Positions 1-8,415 are shown, counted from the stretch's first letter. The stretch: 9,471 nt of DNA from an uncultured Ruminococcus sp. (GCA_902772755.1 CACYCD010000137.1:1-9471); one strand, 5' to 3'. Notes: generated by a model not told the origin, from the sequence alone. Translations and numbers: made by a program.

Positions 1-391
1 ACAGCTGGGAGTCCCCGATATGAGGATACCGATCCAGTATGCCATTACATACCCTCAAAGGTTTGAAAGTCCGGTTAAACAGCTGGATCTCTCGGAGGTT
101 GCCACACTTACCTTCGGAAAGCCGGATTATGATACCTTCAAGTGTCTGTCAGCCTGCAAAAAAGCTATTGATATCGGCGGTACAGCCCCTGCCATAGCCA
201 ACGGAGCCAACGAGGTAGCCAACAAGCTGTTTAGAGACGGAAAAATCAAATTCCTTGAAATAGGTGAGCTTGTTTCTTCGGCACTTGATAATGTTAAGGT
301 AATGCCTGTTGAAACAGTAAATGATGTACTCGAAGCGGATATCAATGCCAGAGAGTACGTAACAAAAACGGTAGGGGGAGATCAAAATTAG
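1..391 (+). CDS. dxr: 1-deoxy-D-xylulose 5-phosphate reductoisomerase, C-terminal part
   Basis: This is the 3' end of dxr; the gene begins left of the window. Dxr (IspC) is a cytosolic NADPH-dependent enzyme that converts 1-deoxy-D-xylulose 5-phosphate to 2-C-methyl-D-erythritol 4-phosphate, the first committed MEP-pathway step. The frame is open from base 2, about 129 codons, ending in TAG at 389-391. It starts with QLGVPDMRIPIQYAITYP, which matches the conserved Dxr block (QLGxPDMRxPI), and later has GGTAPAIANGANEVAN, the GGTxPAxxNxANE signature near the start of the C-terminal helical domain. The family is usually about 380-400 residues, so roughly the last third is here. An internal ATG at base 20 lies inside the conserved block and is not a real start. 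The gene sits directly against rseP, as in many Firmicutes. Identification is firm; the missing N-terminal NADPH domain cannot be judged. Confidence 0.95.
   Translation, partial: QLGVPDMRIPIQYAITYPQRFESPVKQLDLSEVATLTFGKPDYDTFKCLSACKKAIDIGGTAPAIANGANEVANKLFRDGKIKFLEIGELVSSALDNVKVMPVETVNDVLEADINAREYVTKTVGGDQN
374..380 (+). promoter_or_regulatory. ribosome binding site for rseP, inside the end of dxr
   Basis: The bases GGGGGAG form the only Shine-Dalgarno-like stretch before rseP and lie within the last dxr codons. It ends 6 bases before an in-frame ATT at 387 and 18 bases before the in-frame TTG at 399. The distance favours the ATT, while the usual codon hierarchy favours the TTG. An in-frame TAG at 372-374 rules out any start further upstream. 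Confidence 0.6.
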
Positions 392-398
392 TTCAGTA

Positions 399-1745
399 TT
401 GACAACGGCTGCACTGATTATTATAGGTGTTCTGCTTTTTGAGCTTATAATATTTCTGCACGAGCTGGGACACTTTATTGCCGCAAAAAAGAGCGGAGTA
501 AAAGTCAACGAGTTTGCCCTCGGTATGGGACCCAAGATTTTCTCATTCGGCAAGGGTGAAACAAAGTATTCGTTAAGAGCCTTCCCGATAGGCGGTTTCT
601 GTGCTATGGAGGGAGAGGACGAGGATTCCCCCGAGCCAAGGGCATTCAACAATGCAAAGGTCTGGAAGCGAATGATAATCGTGATCGCAGGTGCAACAAT
701 GAATATCATTCTGGGTATAGTGATGATGTTCTGTATAGTTGTTCAGGAGGATGCCTACAGCTCCACACAGATATCCTCATTCCCGGCAACCTCGTTTTCT
801 GCGAATACAGGTCTTGAAAAAGGTGACATAATCACTGCAATTAACGGATACGGCGTATCCGACAGTATGGATTTCAGCTTTCCGATAGCCACCGCCGAGC
901 TGAAAGAGGTGGACGGAGATACGCTTGCCATATACAAGCAGGACTGTTGCAACTCACTTTTCAAGCACTGCGTTAATATAGTAAATGACAAAAATAATCC
1001 CGTCAAGGATGATAAGGTCATCAAAAATCTTGAGAAGCTCCTTGCAGATACGGCGGATAAAATAACCAAAACCACTGACAAGGAAGCTGCCGCCAAGCTG
1101 TACACTGATGGCTGCAAAAAAATTGACGAGCTGTGCAGTGTTAAAAATTCCAATATAGAAAAAATAGCGGTAAAAAAGACAAGAAAACGCTTTATCGCAG
1201 ATGTTACGGTTGAAAGAAACGGTGAAGAAGTCACACTTGAAGATGTTCAGTTCTATACCTATACCACAAGTGATGACCCTGAGCCAAAGGTTGCAATAGA
1301 TTTCTACGTTAAACCTATCGAAAAAACAGTCGGCTCAGTGCTTTCGCAGACATTTAAACAGACTGTTTCGGCTTGCAAGATGATATATGCAAGCCTTGGC
1401 GGACTGCTGACGGGCAAATTTGGCTTTAAAGAGATGTCGGGTCCCGTTGGCATAGCGTCAGCCGTGTCACAGGTAGCCTCAGAGGGACTGAAAACAGCCG
1501 GCTTTGGTGAGGCGGTAAACCGCATACTCTATATAATGATGATAATAACCATCAACCTCGGTCTGTTCAATATGCTTCCGTTCCCGGCGTTGGACGGCGG
1601 TCGATTTGTTTTCCTGGTAGTAGAAGCGATCAGGGGGAAGGCACTTCCCAGAAAAGCCGAAGCTATAGTAAACGGTATCGGTATGGCATTGCTCCTTACC
1701 TTGATGGCGGTTATCACGGTGAGTGATATAATAAAATTATTCTAA
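399..1745 (+). CDS. rseP: RseP/RasP site-2 intramembrane zinc metalloprotease
   Basis: A site-2 protease (M50 family) that cuts substrates within the membrane; in B. subtilis RasP acts on the anti-sigma factor RsiW, but the substrate here is unknown. Counting from TTG 399 (448 residues), HELGH at 21-25 is the zinc/catalytic motif in the first membrane segment. A second hydrophobic segment is near 92-115. A PDZ-like region begins at GLEKGD (138-143). MSGPVGIA (346-353) and NMLPFPALDGG (391-401, with the third metal ligand Asp399) are the later family motifs, followed by a last membrane helix at about 425-445. The protein is somewhat long because of a Lys-rich insert at about 176-263, between the first PDZ strands and the VTVERNGEEVTL strand; it holds Cys183, 184, 191, 239 and 246. 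The start is uncertain: no ATG or GTG is available after the in-frame stop at 372, leaving TTG 399 or ATT 387. Its place between dxr and ispG fits the family. Confidence 0.95.
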   Translation: MTTAALIIIGVLLFELIIFLHELGHFIAAKKSGVKVNEFALGMGPKIFSFGKGETKYSLRAFPIGGFCAMEGEDEDSPEPRAFNNAKVWKRMIIVIAGATMNIILGIVMMFCIVVQEDAYSSTQISSFPATSFSANTGLEKGDIITAINGYGVSDSMDFSFPIATAELKEVDGDTLAIYKQDCCNSLFKHCVNIVNDKNNPVKDDKVIKNLEKLLADTADKITKTTDKEAAAKLYTDGCKKIDELCSVKNSNIEKIAVKKTRKRFIADVTVERNGEEVTLEDVQFYTYTTSDDPEPKVAIDFYVKPIEKTVGSVLSQTFKQTVSACKMIYASLGGLLTGKFGFKEMSGPVGIASAVSQVASEGLKTAGFGEAVNRILYIMMIITINLGLFNMLPFPALDGGRFVFLVVEAIRGKALPRKAEAIVNGIGMALLLTLMAVITVSDIIKLF

Positions 1746-1752
1746 ATTTTGC

Positions 1753-1758
1753 AGGTGA
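1753..1758 (+). promoter_or_regulatory. ribosome binding site that sets the ispG start
   Basis: AGGTGA lies 5 bases before ATG 1764. Two other in-frame starts, TTG 1749 and GTG 1755, precede or overlap this site and so have no ribosome binding site of their own. This supports ATG 1764 as the ispG start. Confidence 0.65.
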
Positions 1759-1763
1759 ATCTT

Positions 1764-2804
1764 ATGGCAAGCAAAAGACAGGTCAAAGCAGGCAACGTCC
1801 TGATAGGCGGAGGAGCGAGGGTATCAATTCAGTCAATGCTCAATGTTCCTGCCCACAACATTACAGACAGCGTAAAGCAGGCTCAGGCTCTTGAAAAAGC
1901 AGGCTGTGACACCGTGAGAGCCGCAGTTCCCGATATGGAAGCGGTAAAGCTGATATCTGCTTTAAAAGAAAATATCACCATTCCCGTAGTGGCTGATATT
2001 CATTTCAATTACAAGCTGGCACTTGAATCGGTGTCGGCAGGTGTTGACAAGATCAGGATAAATCCGGGCAATATCGGTGATGACAGCCACGTAAAAGCCG
2101 TGGCGTCTGCCTGTGCAAACAAAAATATACCAATTAGAATAGGAGTCAATTCAGGCTCGCTTGAAAAATCTATCCTCGAAAAATACGGAAGCCCCACGGC
2201 TCAGGCTCTGTGCGACAGTGCTTTGTACCACGCCTCCCTGCTTGAAAAATTTGATTTTAACGACATAGTTCTTTCAATGAAAAGTTCTTCCGTTAAAAAT
2301 ATGGTAGAGGCATACGAGCTTGCCTCACAGCAGTGTGATTATCCTCTGCACCTCGGTGTGACAGAAGCAGGTACGGAGCGAATGGGAATCATAAAATCCG
2401 CTGCCGGCTTGGGTGCTTTGCTGATAAAGGGGATAGGTGACACTGTGAGAGTCAGTCTTACAGCCGACCCTGTCAGAGAGATATATGCCGCAAGGGATAT
2501 TCTGAAATCCCTTGATATGTGGGACGGAGTTCAGTTTGTGTCCTGTCCCATCTGCGGAAGAACAAAAATAGATCTCATAGGAATTGCCAATGAGGTTCAG
2601 GAACGCCTGAAGGACTGTCGCAAAAACATAAAGGTAGCAGTTATGGGGTGCATAGTCAACGGTCCCGGAGAAGCCAGGGAAGCCGATATCGGTATTGCAG
2701 GCGGTGACAAGATGGGTCTGATCTTCAAAAAGGGAGAGATAATCGCCAAGGTTCCCGAAGACAAGCTGATCGACGCCCTGATGAAAGAAATTGAAAAACT
2801 TTAA
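1764..2804 (+). CDS. ispG: (E)-4-hydroxy-3-methylbut-2-enyl-diphosphate synthase
   Basis: IspG (GcpE) is a cytosolic [4Fe-4S] enzyme that reductively converts methylerythritol 2,4-cyclodiphosphate to HMBPP, the second-last MEP step. The protein is 346 residues from ATG 1764, the usual size for the short bacterial form. The N-terminal TIM-barrel part opens with VKAGNVLIGGGARVSIQSM and contains VADIHFNYKLA and KIRINPGNIG. The middle has LGVTEAGTERMGIIKSAAG. The C-terminal reductase-like part carries the cluster ligands in CPICGR (Cys261, Cys264) and GCIVNGPGEA (Cys296), plus Glu303. All key residues are present. A longer form from TTG 1749 (5 more residues) is possible but lacks a ribosome binding site. 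The gene follows rseP after 18 bases, so two enzymes of one pathway flank a membrane protease. Confidence 0.96.
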   Translation: MASKRQVKAGNVLIGGGARVSIQSMLNVPAHNITDSVKQAQALEKAGCDTVRAAVPDMEAVKLISALKENITIPVVADIHFNYKLALESVSAGVDKIRINPGNIGDDSHVKAVASACANKNIPIRIGVNSGSLEKSILEKYGSPTAQALCDSALYHASLLEKFDFNDIVLSMKSSSVKNMVEAYELASQQCDYPLHLGVTEAGTERMGIIKSAAGLGALLIKGIGDTVRVSLTADPVREIYAARDILKSLDMWDGVQFVSCPICGRTKIDLIGIANEVQERLKDCRKNIKVAVMGCIVNGPGEAREADIGIAGGDKMGLIFKKGEIIAKVPEDKLIDALMKEIEKL

Positions 2805-2816
2805 GAAAGTGTGCAA

Positions 2817-5800
2817 ATGAATACAGTTAAAGCTATTTTTTCACAATACATAAGCACAGATGTACTCAGTACGGATATTTCCGATTCCGGTGTAGAAAAT
2901 ATTGTTATAAATAAAAATAACCGCTCGCTCCTGTTTACAATAAGCTGTGATCGCTTTGTTCCTCAAAAGGAAATAAACTGTCTCAGCGATGAACTGATGA
3001 ACTCAAAGCTACAGCTGAACCATGTAAAAATCGTCCCAAGGTTCAAGCCGTCTGCTTTTGGCACGCATTGCTTTGATTACCTGCTTTCAATAATGAAGGA
3101 GCGTATACCTGCCCTAAACGGTACCTTCAAGGACTGTGACACGGCTTTCAGCAACAACGTATTCACAGTCACCTTGAAGCACGGCGGAGGAAATCTTTTA
3201 AAGCTGAAAAAGTTTGATAAGGAGTTCTCCGACCTCGTTAAGCAGCAGTTCGGTCTTGATATCTCGGTGGCTATTGACGGTGTTACAGAAGTACAGGCGG
3301 AAAGCGAGAGCTATATAGAAGAACAGAAGCTTGTACAAAGAACTGTTGAACGTCAAGAGGCTGTTGCCATAGCTCAGACCTACGCAATAGAAGCCGAAGA
3401 AACCAAGGAAAGAGACGAACAACGCAAACAGGCAAAAGTGGAGCTTGTGGAGATTCGTGAGGGTGAATCCCTCTATCCACAGATAAATCTGCAATGCTGT
3501 AAACCGCTGTACGGAAGAACGATAAGATCAGCTCCGATGCCGATGGAAAAAATATCGGATGACAGCGGAAAAATAGTCGTTTGGGGCGATGTGTTCAGCA
3601 TTGAAAAAAGAACTACCCGTTCGGGTGATAAGAATATTTTCAATATACTTGCCACCGATTACACAGGCTCCTGCAACATAAAAGTGTTTAACGACCTCAA
3701 CACGACCAAGGTGCTTGACGGTCTTAAAAAGGGAACGACCATAATTGCAGAGGGCAATGTTGAGTTTGACCCATTTGCAAAGGAGCTTGTGCTGAATGCC
3801 CGTTCGATCGGCACGGCTGAAAAAATCAAAGTAGTTGATAACGCCGAAACAAAGCGTGTAGAACTGCATCTGCACACAAATATGTCTGATATGGACGGAG
3901 TGACAGGTGCAGGTGAGATCGTCAAACGTGCCTTTGAGTGGGGACACAAGGCTGTGGCGATCACTGACCACGGTGTTGCACAGGCTTTCCCGGAGGCGAT
4001 GAACGCTGCCGAAAAGATCAATAAAGGAGAAAACAAGATAAAAGTCATCTATGGCTGTGAATCTTATTTTGTTGATGACTTTGTTTCCGCAGTCAAAGGC
4101 TCTTCAAAAGAACCGCTTGACGGTACCTTCGTCTGCTTTGATATAGAAACAACGGGTTTTTCCGCTGTGAAGGACAAGATCACAGAGATCGGTGCCGTCA
4201 AAATACAAAACGGTACAGTGGTTGACACCTTCTCAACCTTTGTTGACCCGGAACGCCATATCCCAACCAAGATAACCGAGCTGACAGGTATAACCGATGC
4301 AATGGTTGCCAATGCTCCAAAGGACGAAGAAGCGGTAAAAGCTTTTCTTGAATTTACGGACGGTGCGGTTGTTGTGGCTCACAATGCACAGTTCGACACT
4401 TCATTTATCAGTCACGTATGCTCCAAAATGGGAGTAGAGTACAAGCTCACCTCGGTAGACACTGTTGCAATAGCTCGTTCTATCCTTACGGGCTTGAAAA
4501 ATGCAAAGCTGGATACCGTTGCAAAATATCTCAGACTCGGCAGCTTCAATCATCACAGGGCAACAGATGATGCAGAAATACTTTCACGGATCTTTATTTC
4601 CCTTTGTGAAAGACTGAGAGATGACTACGGAGTTACTGATATTTCACAAATAAACACAAATCTCAACGGAACGGATCAGAGAAAGCTCCCCACATATCAC
4701 CAGATAATTCTTGTCAAGAATCAAGTTGGTCTGAAAAATCTCTACAAGCTAATTTCATACGCACATCTCAAATATTTCTACAAAAAACCGAGAATACCAA
4801 AATCCGAGCTGATAAAACACAGGGAGGGACTGATAATAGGCTCTGCCTGTGAAGCAGGTCAGCTTTACCGTGCGATCGCAGGCGGAAAGCCATGGGAGGA
4901 TATAAAGGAAATAGCATCTTTTTATGACTATCTTGAAATACAGCCCCTTGGCAACAATGATTTTATGATACGCAACGGCTCTGCAACACGGGAGGACCTG
5001 ATAAGCTACAACAAAGCCGTCATTAAGCTTGGCAAAGAGCTTGACAAACCGGTTGTAGCTACCTGTGATGTACACTTCCTTGACCCTCACGATGCAGACT
5101 ACAGAAGGATACTTCAAGCCTCACGTGGATATAAGGATGCCGACAACCAGCCACCCCTGTATTTCAGGACGACCAAGGAGATGCTCAGGGAGTTTGACTA
5201 CCTTGACGAAAAGACAGCGTATGAGATAGTGGTTGAAAATCCGAATAAAATCGCTGATATGTGCGATTTTGTACGTCCTATCCCTCCCGGAAACTTCCCT
5301 CCGTTCATTGAGGGAGCGGAGGAACAGCTCAACTCTATAACGTGGGAACGTGCAAAGAAGAAGTACGGAGATCCCCTGCCGCCGATAGTTGAAGCCAGAC
5401 TGAACAAGGAGCTTAATTCGATAAATACCTACGGTTTTTCGGTGCTTTATATGACAGCACAAAAGCTCGTGGCAGACAGTGAGGCTCACGGCTACCTTGT
5501 AGGCTCACGAGGCTCTGTAGGCAGTTCCTTTGTTGCAACTATGTCGGGCATATCGGAGGTCAACCCTCTTTGTCCGCACTACCTGTGTCCCAAGTGCAAG
5601 CACAGCGAGTTTATCGAGGATGGCAGTTATGGCTCGGGCTTTGACCTGCCTCCTAAAAACTGTCCGGTTTGCGGAGAGCCTATGGAGCGTGACGGACACG
5701 AGATACCGTTCGAGACCTTCCTCGGCTTCAAGGGTGACAAGGTACCTGATATCGACCTCAATTTCAGCGGAGAATATCAAAGCAGATCTCATCGCTATAC

Positions 5801-7175
5801 AGAAGAGCTATTCGGTCACGACAACGTGTTCAAAGCAGGCACGATCGCAACCGTTGCCGATAAGACGGCAATAGGATATGTAAAAAAATATGAGGAAGAA
5901 AAAGGATATTCTTTTTCCAAATCCGAACAGCTACGGCTTGCTTTCGGTTGTACGGGAGTAAGACGTACCACGGGTCAGCACCCCGGAGGAATGGTAGTCG
6001 TTCCGAAGGGCAAGGAGATTTATGACTTCTGTCCTGTTCAGCACCCTGCAAACGATATGAAGTCGGATAACGTCACAACACATTTTGACTTCCATTCCAT
6101 ACACGACACGATCTGCAAGCTTGATGAGCTGGGACACGATGCACCGACGGTTTACCATTATCTGGAAATGTTTACCGGTATTCCTGTTATGGAGGTTTCG
6201 ATGTCCGACCCCGATGTATATTCGCTCTTTACTTCGCCAAAGGCATTGGGAGTAACAGCTGAGGACATCGGCTGTGCCACAGGAACACTCAGCCTCCCAG
6301 AATGTGGTACAGGCTTCACAAGGCAGATGATGGTTGATGCAAAGCCTAAATGCTTTGCCGACCTGATGCAGATAGCAGGCTTGTCGCACGGCACCGATGT
6401 TTGGCTGGGAAATGCTCAAGAGCTTATCAAAAAGGGAATATGCACCATCTCTGAGGTTATCGGAACACGTGACAGCATTATGACGTATCTTATGCACAAG
6501 GGTCTTGAACCCGGTATGGCATTTAAAATAATGGAAATCGTCAGAAAAGGAAATGCTACCAAGCTGTTGACCGAGGAGCATTTCAAGGAAATGAGAGAGC
6601 ATAATGTTCCCGAATGGTACATTGATTCCTGTATGAAGATCAAATATATGTTCCCTAAAGCCCACGCAGCTGCGTATATGATATCGACCCTGAGATATGG
6701 CTGGTATAAGGTGCATAAGCCACTTGCGTACTATGCCGCCTACTTCACTGTTCGAGGAGAGGATTTTGACGGTGCTACCGTTATGAAGGGCAGAGATGCA
6801 GTGCAGGCAAAGATGAAAATGATTAAGCAAAAGGGTAATGAAGCCAGTGCAAAGGAACAAACGGAGTTTGCTACTCTGGAAATCATCAATGAAATGATGG
6901 CAAGGGGAATAGAATGTCTGCCTGTTGATATCTATAAATCAAGGGCTAAGATGTTTGTTATTGAGGACAACAAGCTCAGACTTCCGTTTATGTCGCTTGC
7001 AGGAATAGGAGAAGCAGCCGCAATATCACTTGATGAATGCGGAAAGAAAAACAATTATATTTCCATAGAGGAAATGACTATGAAAACAAAGGTCACAAAG
7101 GCAGTTATTGAAACTTTAAGAGAAGTAGGGGCACTCAAGGGATTACCCGAAAGCTCTCAGATGTCTTTGTTCTAG
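2817..7175 (+). CDS. polC: DNA polymerase III alpha subunit, PolC type
   Basis: The main replicative polymerase of Firmicutes, with its own 3'-5' proofreading. Residue numbers here count from GTG 2811 (1454 aa); starting at ATG 2817 gives 1452, close to the roughly 1440 of B. subtilis PolC. Order of domains: N-terminal domain to about 160; charged linker about 165-215; OB fold about 253-340 (KIVVWGDVF); first half of the PHP domain from ELHLHTNMSDMDGV (351) through AITDHGVAQAFPEA; inserted DEDDh exonuclease about 438-600 with Asp444, Glu446, Asp529, His582 and Asp587; second PHP half about 626-820; palm with GYLVGSRGSVGSS (894-906), two zinc-type pairs (Cys926/929, Cys951/954) and catalytic PDIDLNF (Asp980, Asp982); fingers about 1000-1300 (GLSHGTDVWLGNAQEL); helix-hairpin-helix region about 1391-1420; C-terminal clamp-binding QMSLF (1450-1454). 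All catalytic residues are intact. ATG 2817 is preferred because GAAAG lies 7 bases upstream, though that site is weak. Confidence 0.97.
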   Translation: MNTVKAIFSQYISTDVLSTDISDSGVENIVINKNNRSLLFTISCDRFVPQKEINCLSDELMNSKLQLNHVKIVPRFKPSAFGTHCFDYLLSIMKERIPALNGTFKDCDTAFSNNVFTVTLKHGGGNLLKLKKFDKEFSDLVKQQFGLDISVAIDGVTEVQAESESYIEEQKLVQRTVERQEAVAIAQTYAIEAEETKERDEQRKQAKVELVEIREGESLYPQINLQCCKPLYGRTIRSAPMPMEKISDDSGKIVVWGDVFSIEKRTTRSGDKNIFNILATDYTGSCNIKVFNDLNTTKVLDGLKKGTTIIAEGNVEFDPFAKELVLNARSIGTAEKIKVVDNAETKRVELHLHTNMSDMDGVTGAGEIVKRAFEWGHKAVAITDHGVAQAFPEAMNAAEKINKGENKIKVIYGCESYFVDDFVSAVKGSSKEPLDGTFVCFDIETTGFSAVKDKITEIGAVKIQNGTVVDTFSTFVDPERHIPTKITELTGITDAMVANAPKDEEAVKAFLEFTDGAVVVAHNAQFDTSFISHVCSKMGVEYKLTSVDTVAIARSILTGLKNAKLDTVAKYLRLGSFNHHRATDDAEILSRIFISLCERLRDDYGVTDISQINTNLNGTDQRKLPTYHQIILVKNQVGLKNLYKLISYAHLKYFYKKPRIPKSELIKHREGLIIGSACEAGQLYRAIAGGKPWEDIKEIASFYDYLEIQPLGNNDFMIRNGSATREDLISYNKAVIKLGKELDKPVVATCDVHFLDPHDADYRRILQASRGYKDADNQPPLYFRTTKEMLREFDYLDEKTAYEIVVENPNKIADMCDFVRPIPPGNFPPFIEGAEEQLNSITWERAKKKYGDPLPPIVEARLNKELNSINTYGFSVLYMTAQKLVADSEAHGYLVGSRGSVGSSFVATMSGISEVNPLCPHYLCPKCKHSEFIEDGSYGSGFDLPPKNCPVCGEPMERDGHEIPFETFLGFKGDKVPDIDLNFSGEYQSRSHRYTEELFGHDNVFKAGTIATVADKTAIGYVKKYEEEKGYSFSKSEQLRLAFGCTGVRRTTGQHPGGMVVVPKGKEIYDFCPVQHPANDMKSDNVTTHFDFHSIHDTICKLDELGHDAPTVYHYLEMFTGIPVMEVSMSDPDVYSLFTSPKALGVTAEDIGCATGTLSLPECGTGFTRQMMVDAKPKCFADLMQIAGLSHGTDVWLGNAQELIKKGICTISEVIGTRDSIMTYLMHKGLEPGMAFKIMEIVRKGNATKLLTEEHFKEMREHNVPEWYIDSCMKIKYMFPKAHAAAYMISTLRYGWYKVHKPLAYYAAYFTVRGEDFDGATVMKGRDAVQAKMKMIKQKGNEASAKEQTEFATLEIINEMMARGIECLPVDIYKSRAKMFVIEDNKLRLPFMSLAGIGEAAAISLDECGKKNNYISIEEMTMKTKVTKAVIETLREVGALKGLPESSQMSLF

Positions 7176-7179
7176 GAGG
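7174..7179 (+). promoter_or_regulatory. strong ribosome binding site overlapping the polC stop codon
   Basis: AGGAGG, a full-consensus Shine-Dalgarno, starts on the second base of the polC TAG (7173-7175) and ends 6 bases before ATG 7186. It is the best ribosome binding site in the window. It fixes the start of the AI-2E family gene and suggests this gene can be translated more efficiently than polC. Confidence 0.8.
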
Positions 7180-7185
7180 ATATCC

Positions 7186-8415
7186 ATGAAAAACGATAAA
7201 TTAAAAACCGGCTTTGCCTATATTGCTTTTGCTGCTTTGATGCTGCTGATAATTCTAAACATCGGCAACAAATCGGTGTGGGGATTTTTCGGAAACGTTA
7301 TAAGCGTGTTTATGCCGTTTATTTACGGATTTTTGTTGGCGTACATCTTAAAATTCCCATTCAACTTTTTTGAGAAAAAGGTTTTTTCAAAGCTTCCTAA
7401 AAAGAATAAGAAGCTGGAGTTTTTGGTACACCCTCTTTCGGTAATATCAGCTTTTGTTTCGGCAATCGCCGTCATAGTTATCCTAATGCTGATAATTGTT
7501 CCGCAGCTTGTAGACAGCTTTGCAAAGCTGTCCGGTTCAATTTCGGGTTATGTCAAAACTCTTGAAACAGCTTTGAATGATGCGGTCGGCTGGGTAAATA
7601 ACAAGTTCAAACTTGATATAAGCATTGACAAAAGCACCTATGGCACTCTTAACAAGATCGCAAAGTATATCTCAGGCGGCAGTCTTACGGATCTATTGAA
7701 GGACGCCGCAGGAAATCTGTTCCCGTTTGCACTGAATACGGTAAAAAATGTTTACACCGGTGCATACAACTGGATAATCGGAATTGTGGCATCTGTATAC
7801 TTCATTGCCTCCAAGGATAAGCTCTGCCGACAGATACGCAAGCTCACAAATGCTTATCTCCCCAAAAAGTGGGCAGAAAAAGCTTTTGAGGTCACTGAGC
7901 TATCAAACACCGTCTGTGGCAACTTCATTATCGGACGTGTGCTTGATGCACTTATAATAGGTATGCTCTGCTACATCACTCTGGCTGTATTTCAGTTTGA
8001 CTATGCGGTGCTGATAGCAGTGGTAGTCGGTGTGACAAATATTATACCGTTCTTCGGTCCGTTCCTCGGGGCGATCCCCAGTGCATTCCTTTTGCTGATG
8101 GTCGACCCCAAGGAGTGCTTGTGGTTTGTCGTGATAATCGTCATAATACAGCAGCTTGACGGAAATATTATCGGACCCAAGGTAATCGGAGACAGGATAG
8201 GCATATCGGGATTCTGGGTATTGTTCAGCATTATCATTGGCGGCGGACTGTTCGGTGTACCGGGAATGTTCCTCGGCGTACCGGTATTTGTTATCATATA
8301 TAACCTTCTCAGCAAAAACGTAAATAAACGTCTCAAAATGAAAAGTATTACCCCTCTTGCCGAAAAAATAGTGCAGGCAGAACCCGAATCTCCCAAGAAG
8401 AAAAAGAAAAAGTAA
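7186..8415 (+). CDS. AI-2E family transporter-like membrane protein (PF01594)
   Basis: A polytopic membrane protein of 409 residues, within the usual family size. Hydrophobic segments are visible near residues 9-27, 31-55, 83-108, 192-209, 250-270, 272-306, 311-322 and 340-376. A soluble region lies at about 109-190, between the third and fourth segments. Family motifs include TNIIPFFGPFLGAIP (284-298), DGNIIGPKVIG (325-335) and GLFGVPGMFLGVPVFV (354-369). The family was named for E. coli TqsA (AI-2 export), and other members have been linked to Na+/H+ antiport; the substrate here cannot be told from sequence, and quorum-sensing export should not be assumed. The C terminus ends in PESPKKKKKK, probably a cytoplasmic basic tail. 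It begins 10 bases after polC and is followed 18 bases later by hisZ, so it is likely cotranscribed with both. The start is well supported by the AGGAGG site. Confidence 0.92.
   Translation: MKNDKLKTGFAYIAFAALMLLIILNIGNKSVWGFFGNVISVFMPFIYGFLLAYILKFPFNFFEKKVFSKLPKKNKKLEFLVHPLSVISAFVSAIAVIVILMLIIVPQLVDSFAKLSGSISGYVKTLETALNDAVGWVNNKFKLDISIDKSTYGTLNKIAKYISGGSLTDLLKDAAGNLFPFALNTVKNVYTGAYNWIIGIVASVYFIASKDKLCRQIRKLTNAYLPKKWAEKAFEVTELSNTVCGNFIIGRVLDALIIGMLCYITLAVFQFDYAVLIAVVVGVTNIIPFFGPFLGAIPSAFLLLMVDPKECLWFVVIIVIIQQLDGNIIGPKVIGDRIGISGFWVLFSIIIGGGLFGVPGMFLGVPVFVIIYNLLSKNVNKRLKMKSITPLAEKIVQAEPESPKKKKKK

Noticed and set aside
149..709. 186-codon open frame on the - strand across dxr and rseP
   Set aside because: Opposite two firmly identified genes, including the HELGH region of rseP; no domain or convincing ribosome binding site.
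2325..2816. 163-codon open frame on the - strand across the end of ispG
   Set aside because: Opposite the conserved iron-sulfur ligand region of ispG; composition looks like a shadow frame.
5461..5530. Recurrent GGCTC / GTAGGC units resembling short direct repeats
   Set aside because: They encode the conserved Gly-Ser-rich palm motif of PolC; the repetition comes from repeated Gly and Ser codons.
5530..5874. 114-codon + strand frame inside polC
   Set aside because: Out of frame with polC at its catalytic palm; Ser/Arg-rich with no family resemblance.
5931..6860. 309-codon open frame on the - strand within polC
   Set aside because: It lies wholly opposite conserved polymerase fingers sequence, has no recognisable domain, and is Cys/His-rich in the way expected of a mirrored frame. 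A codon-bias shadow.
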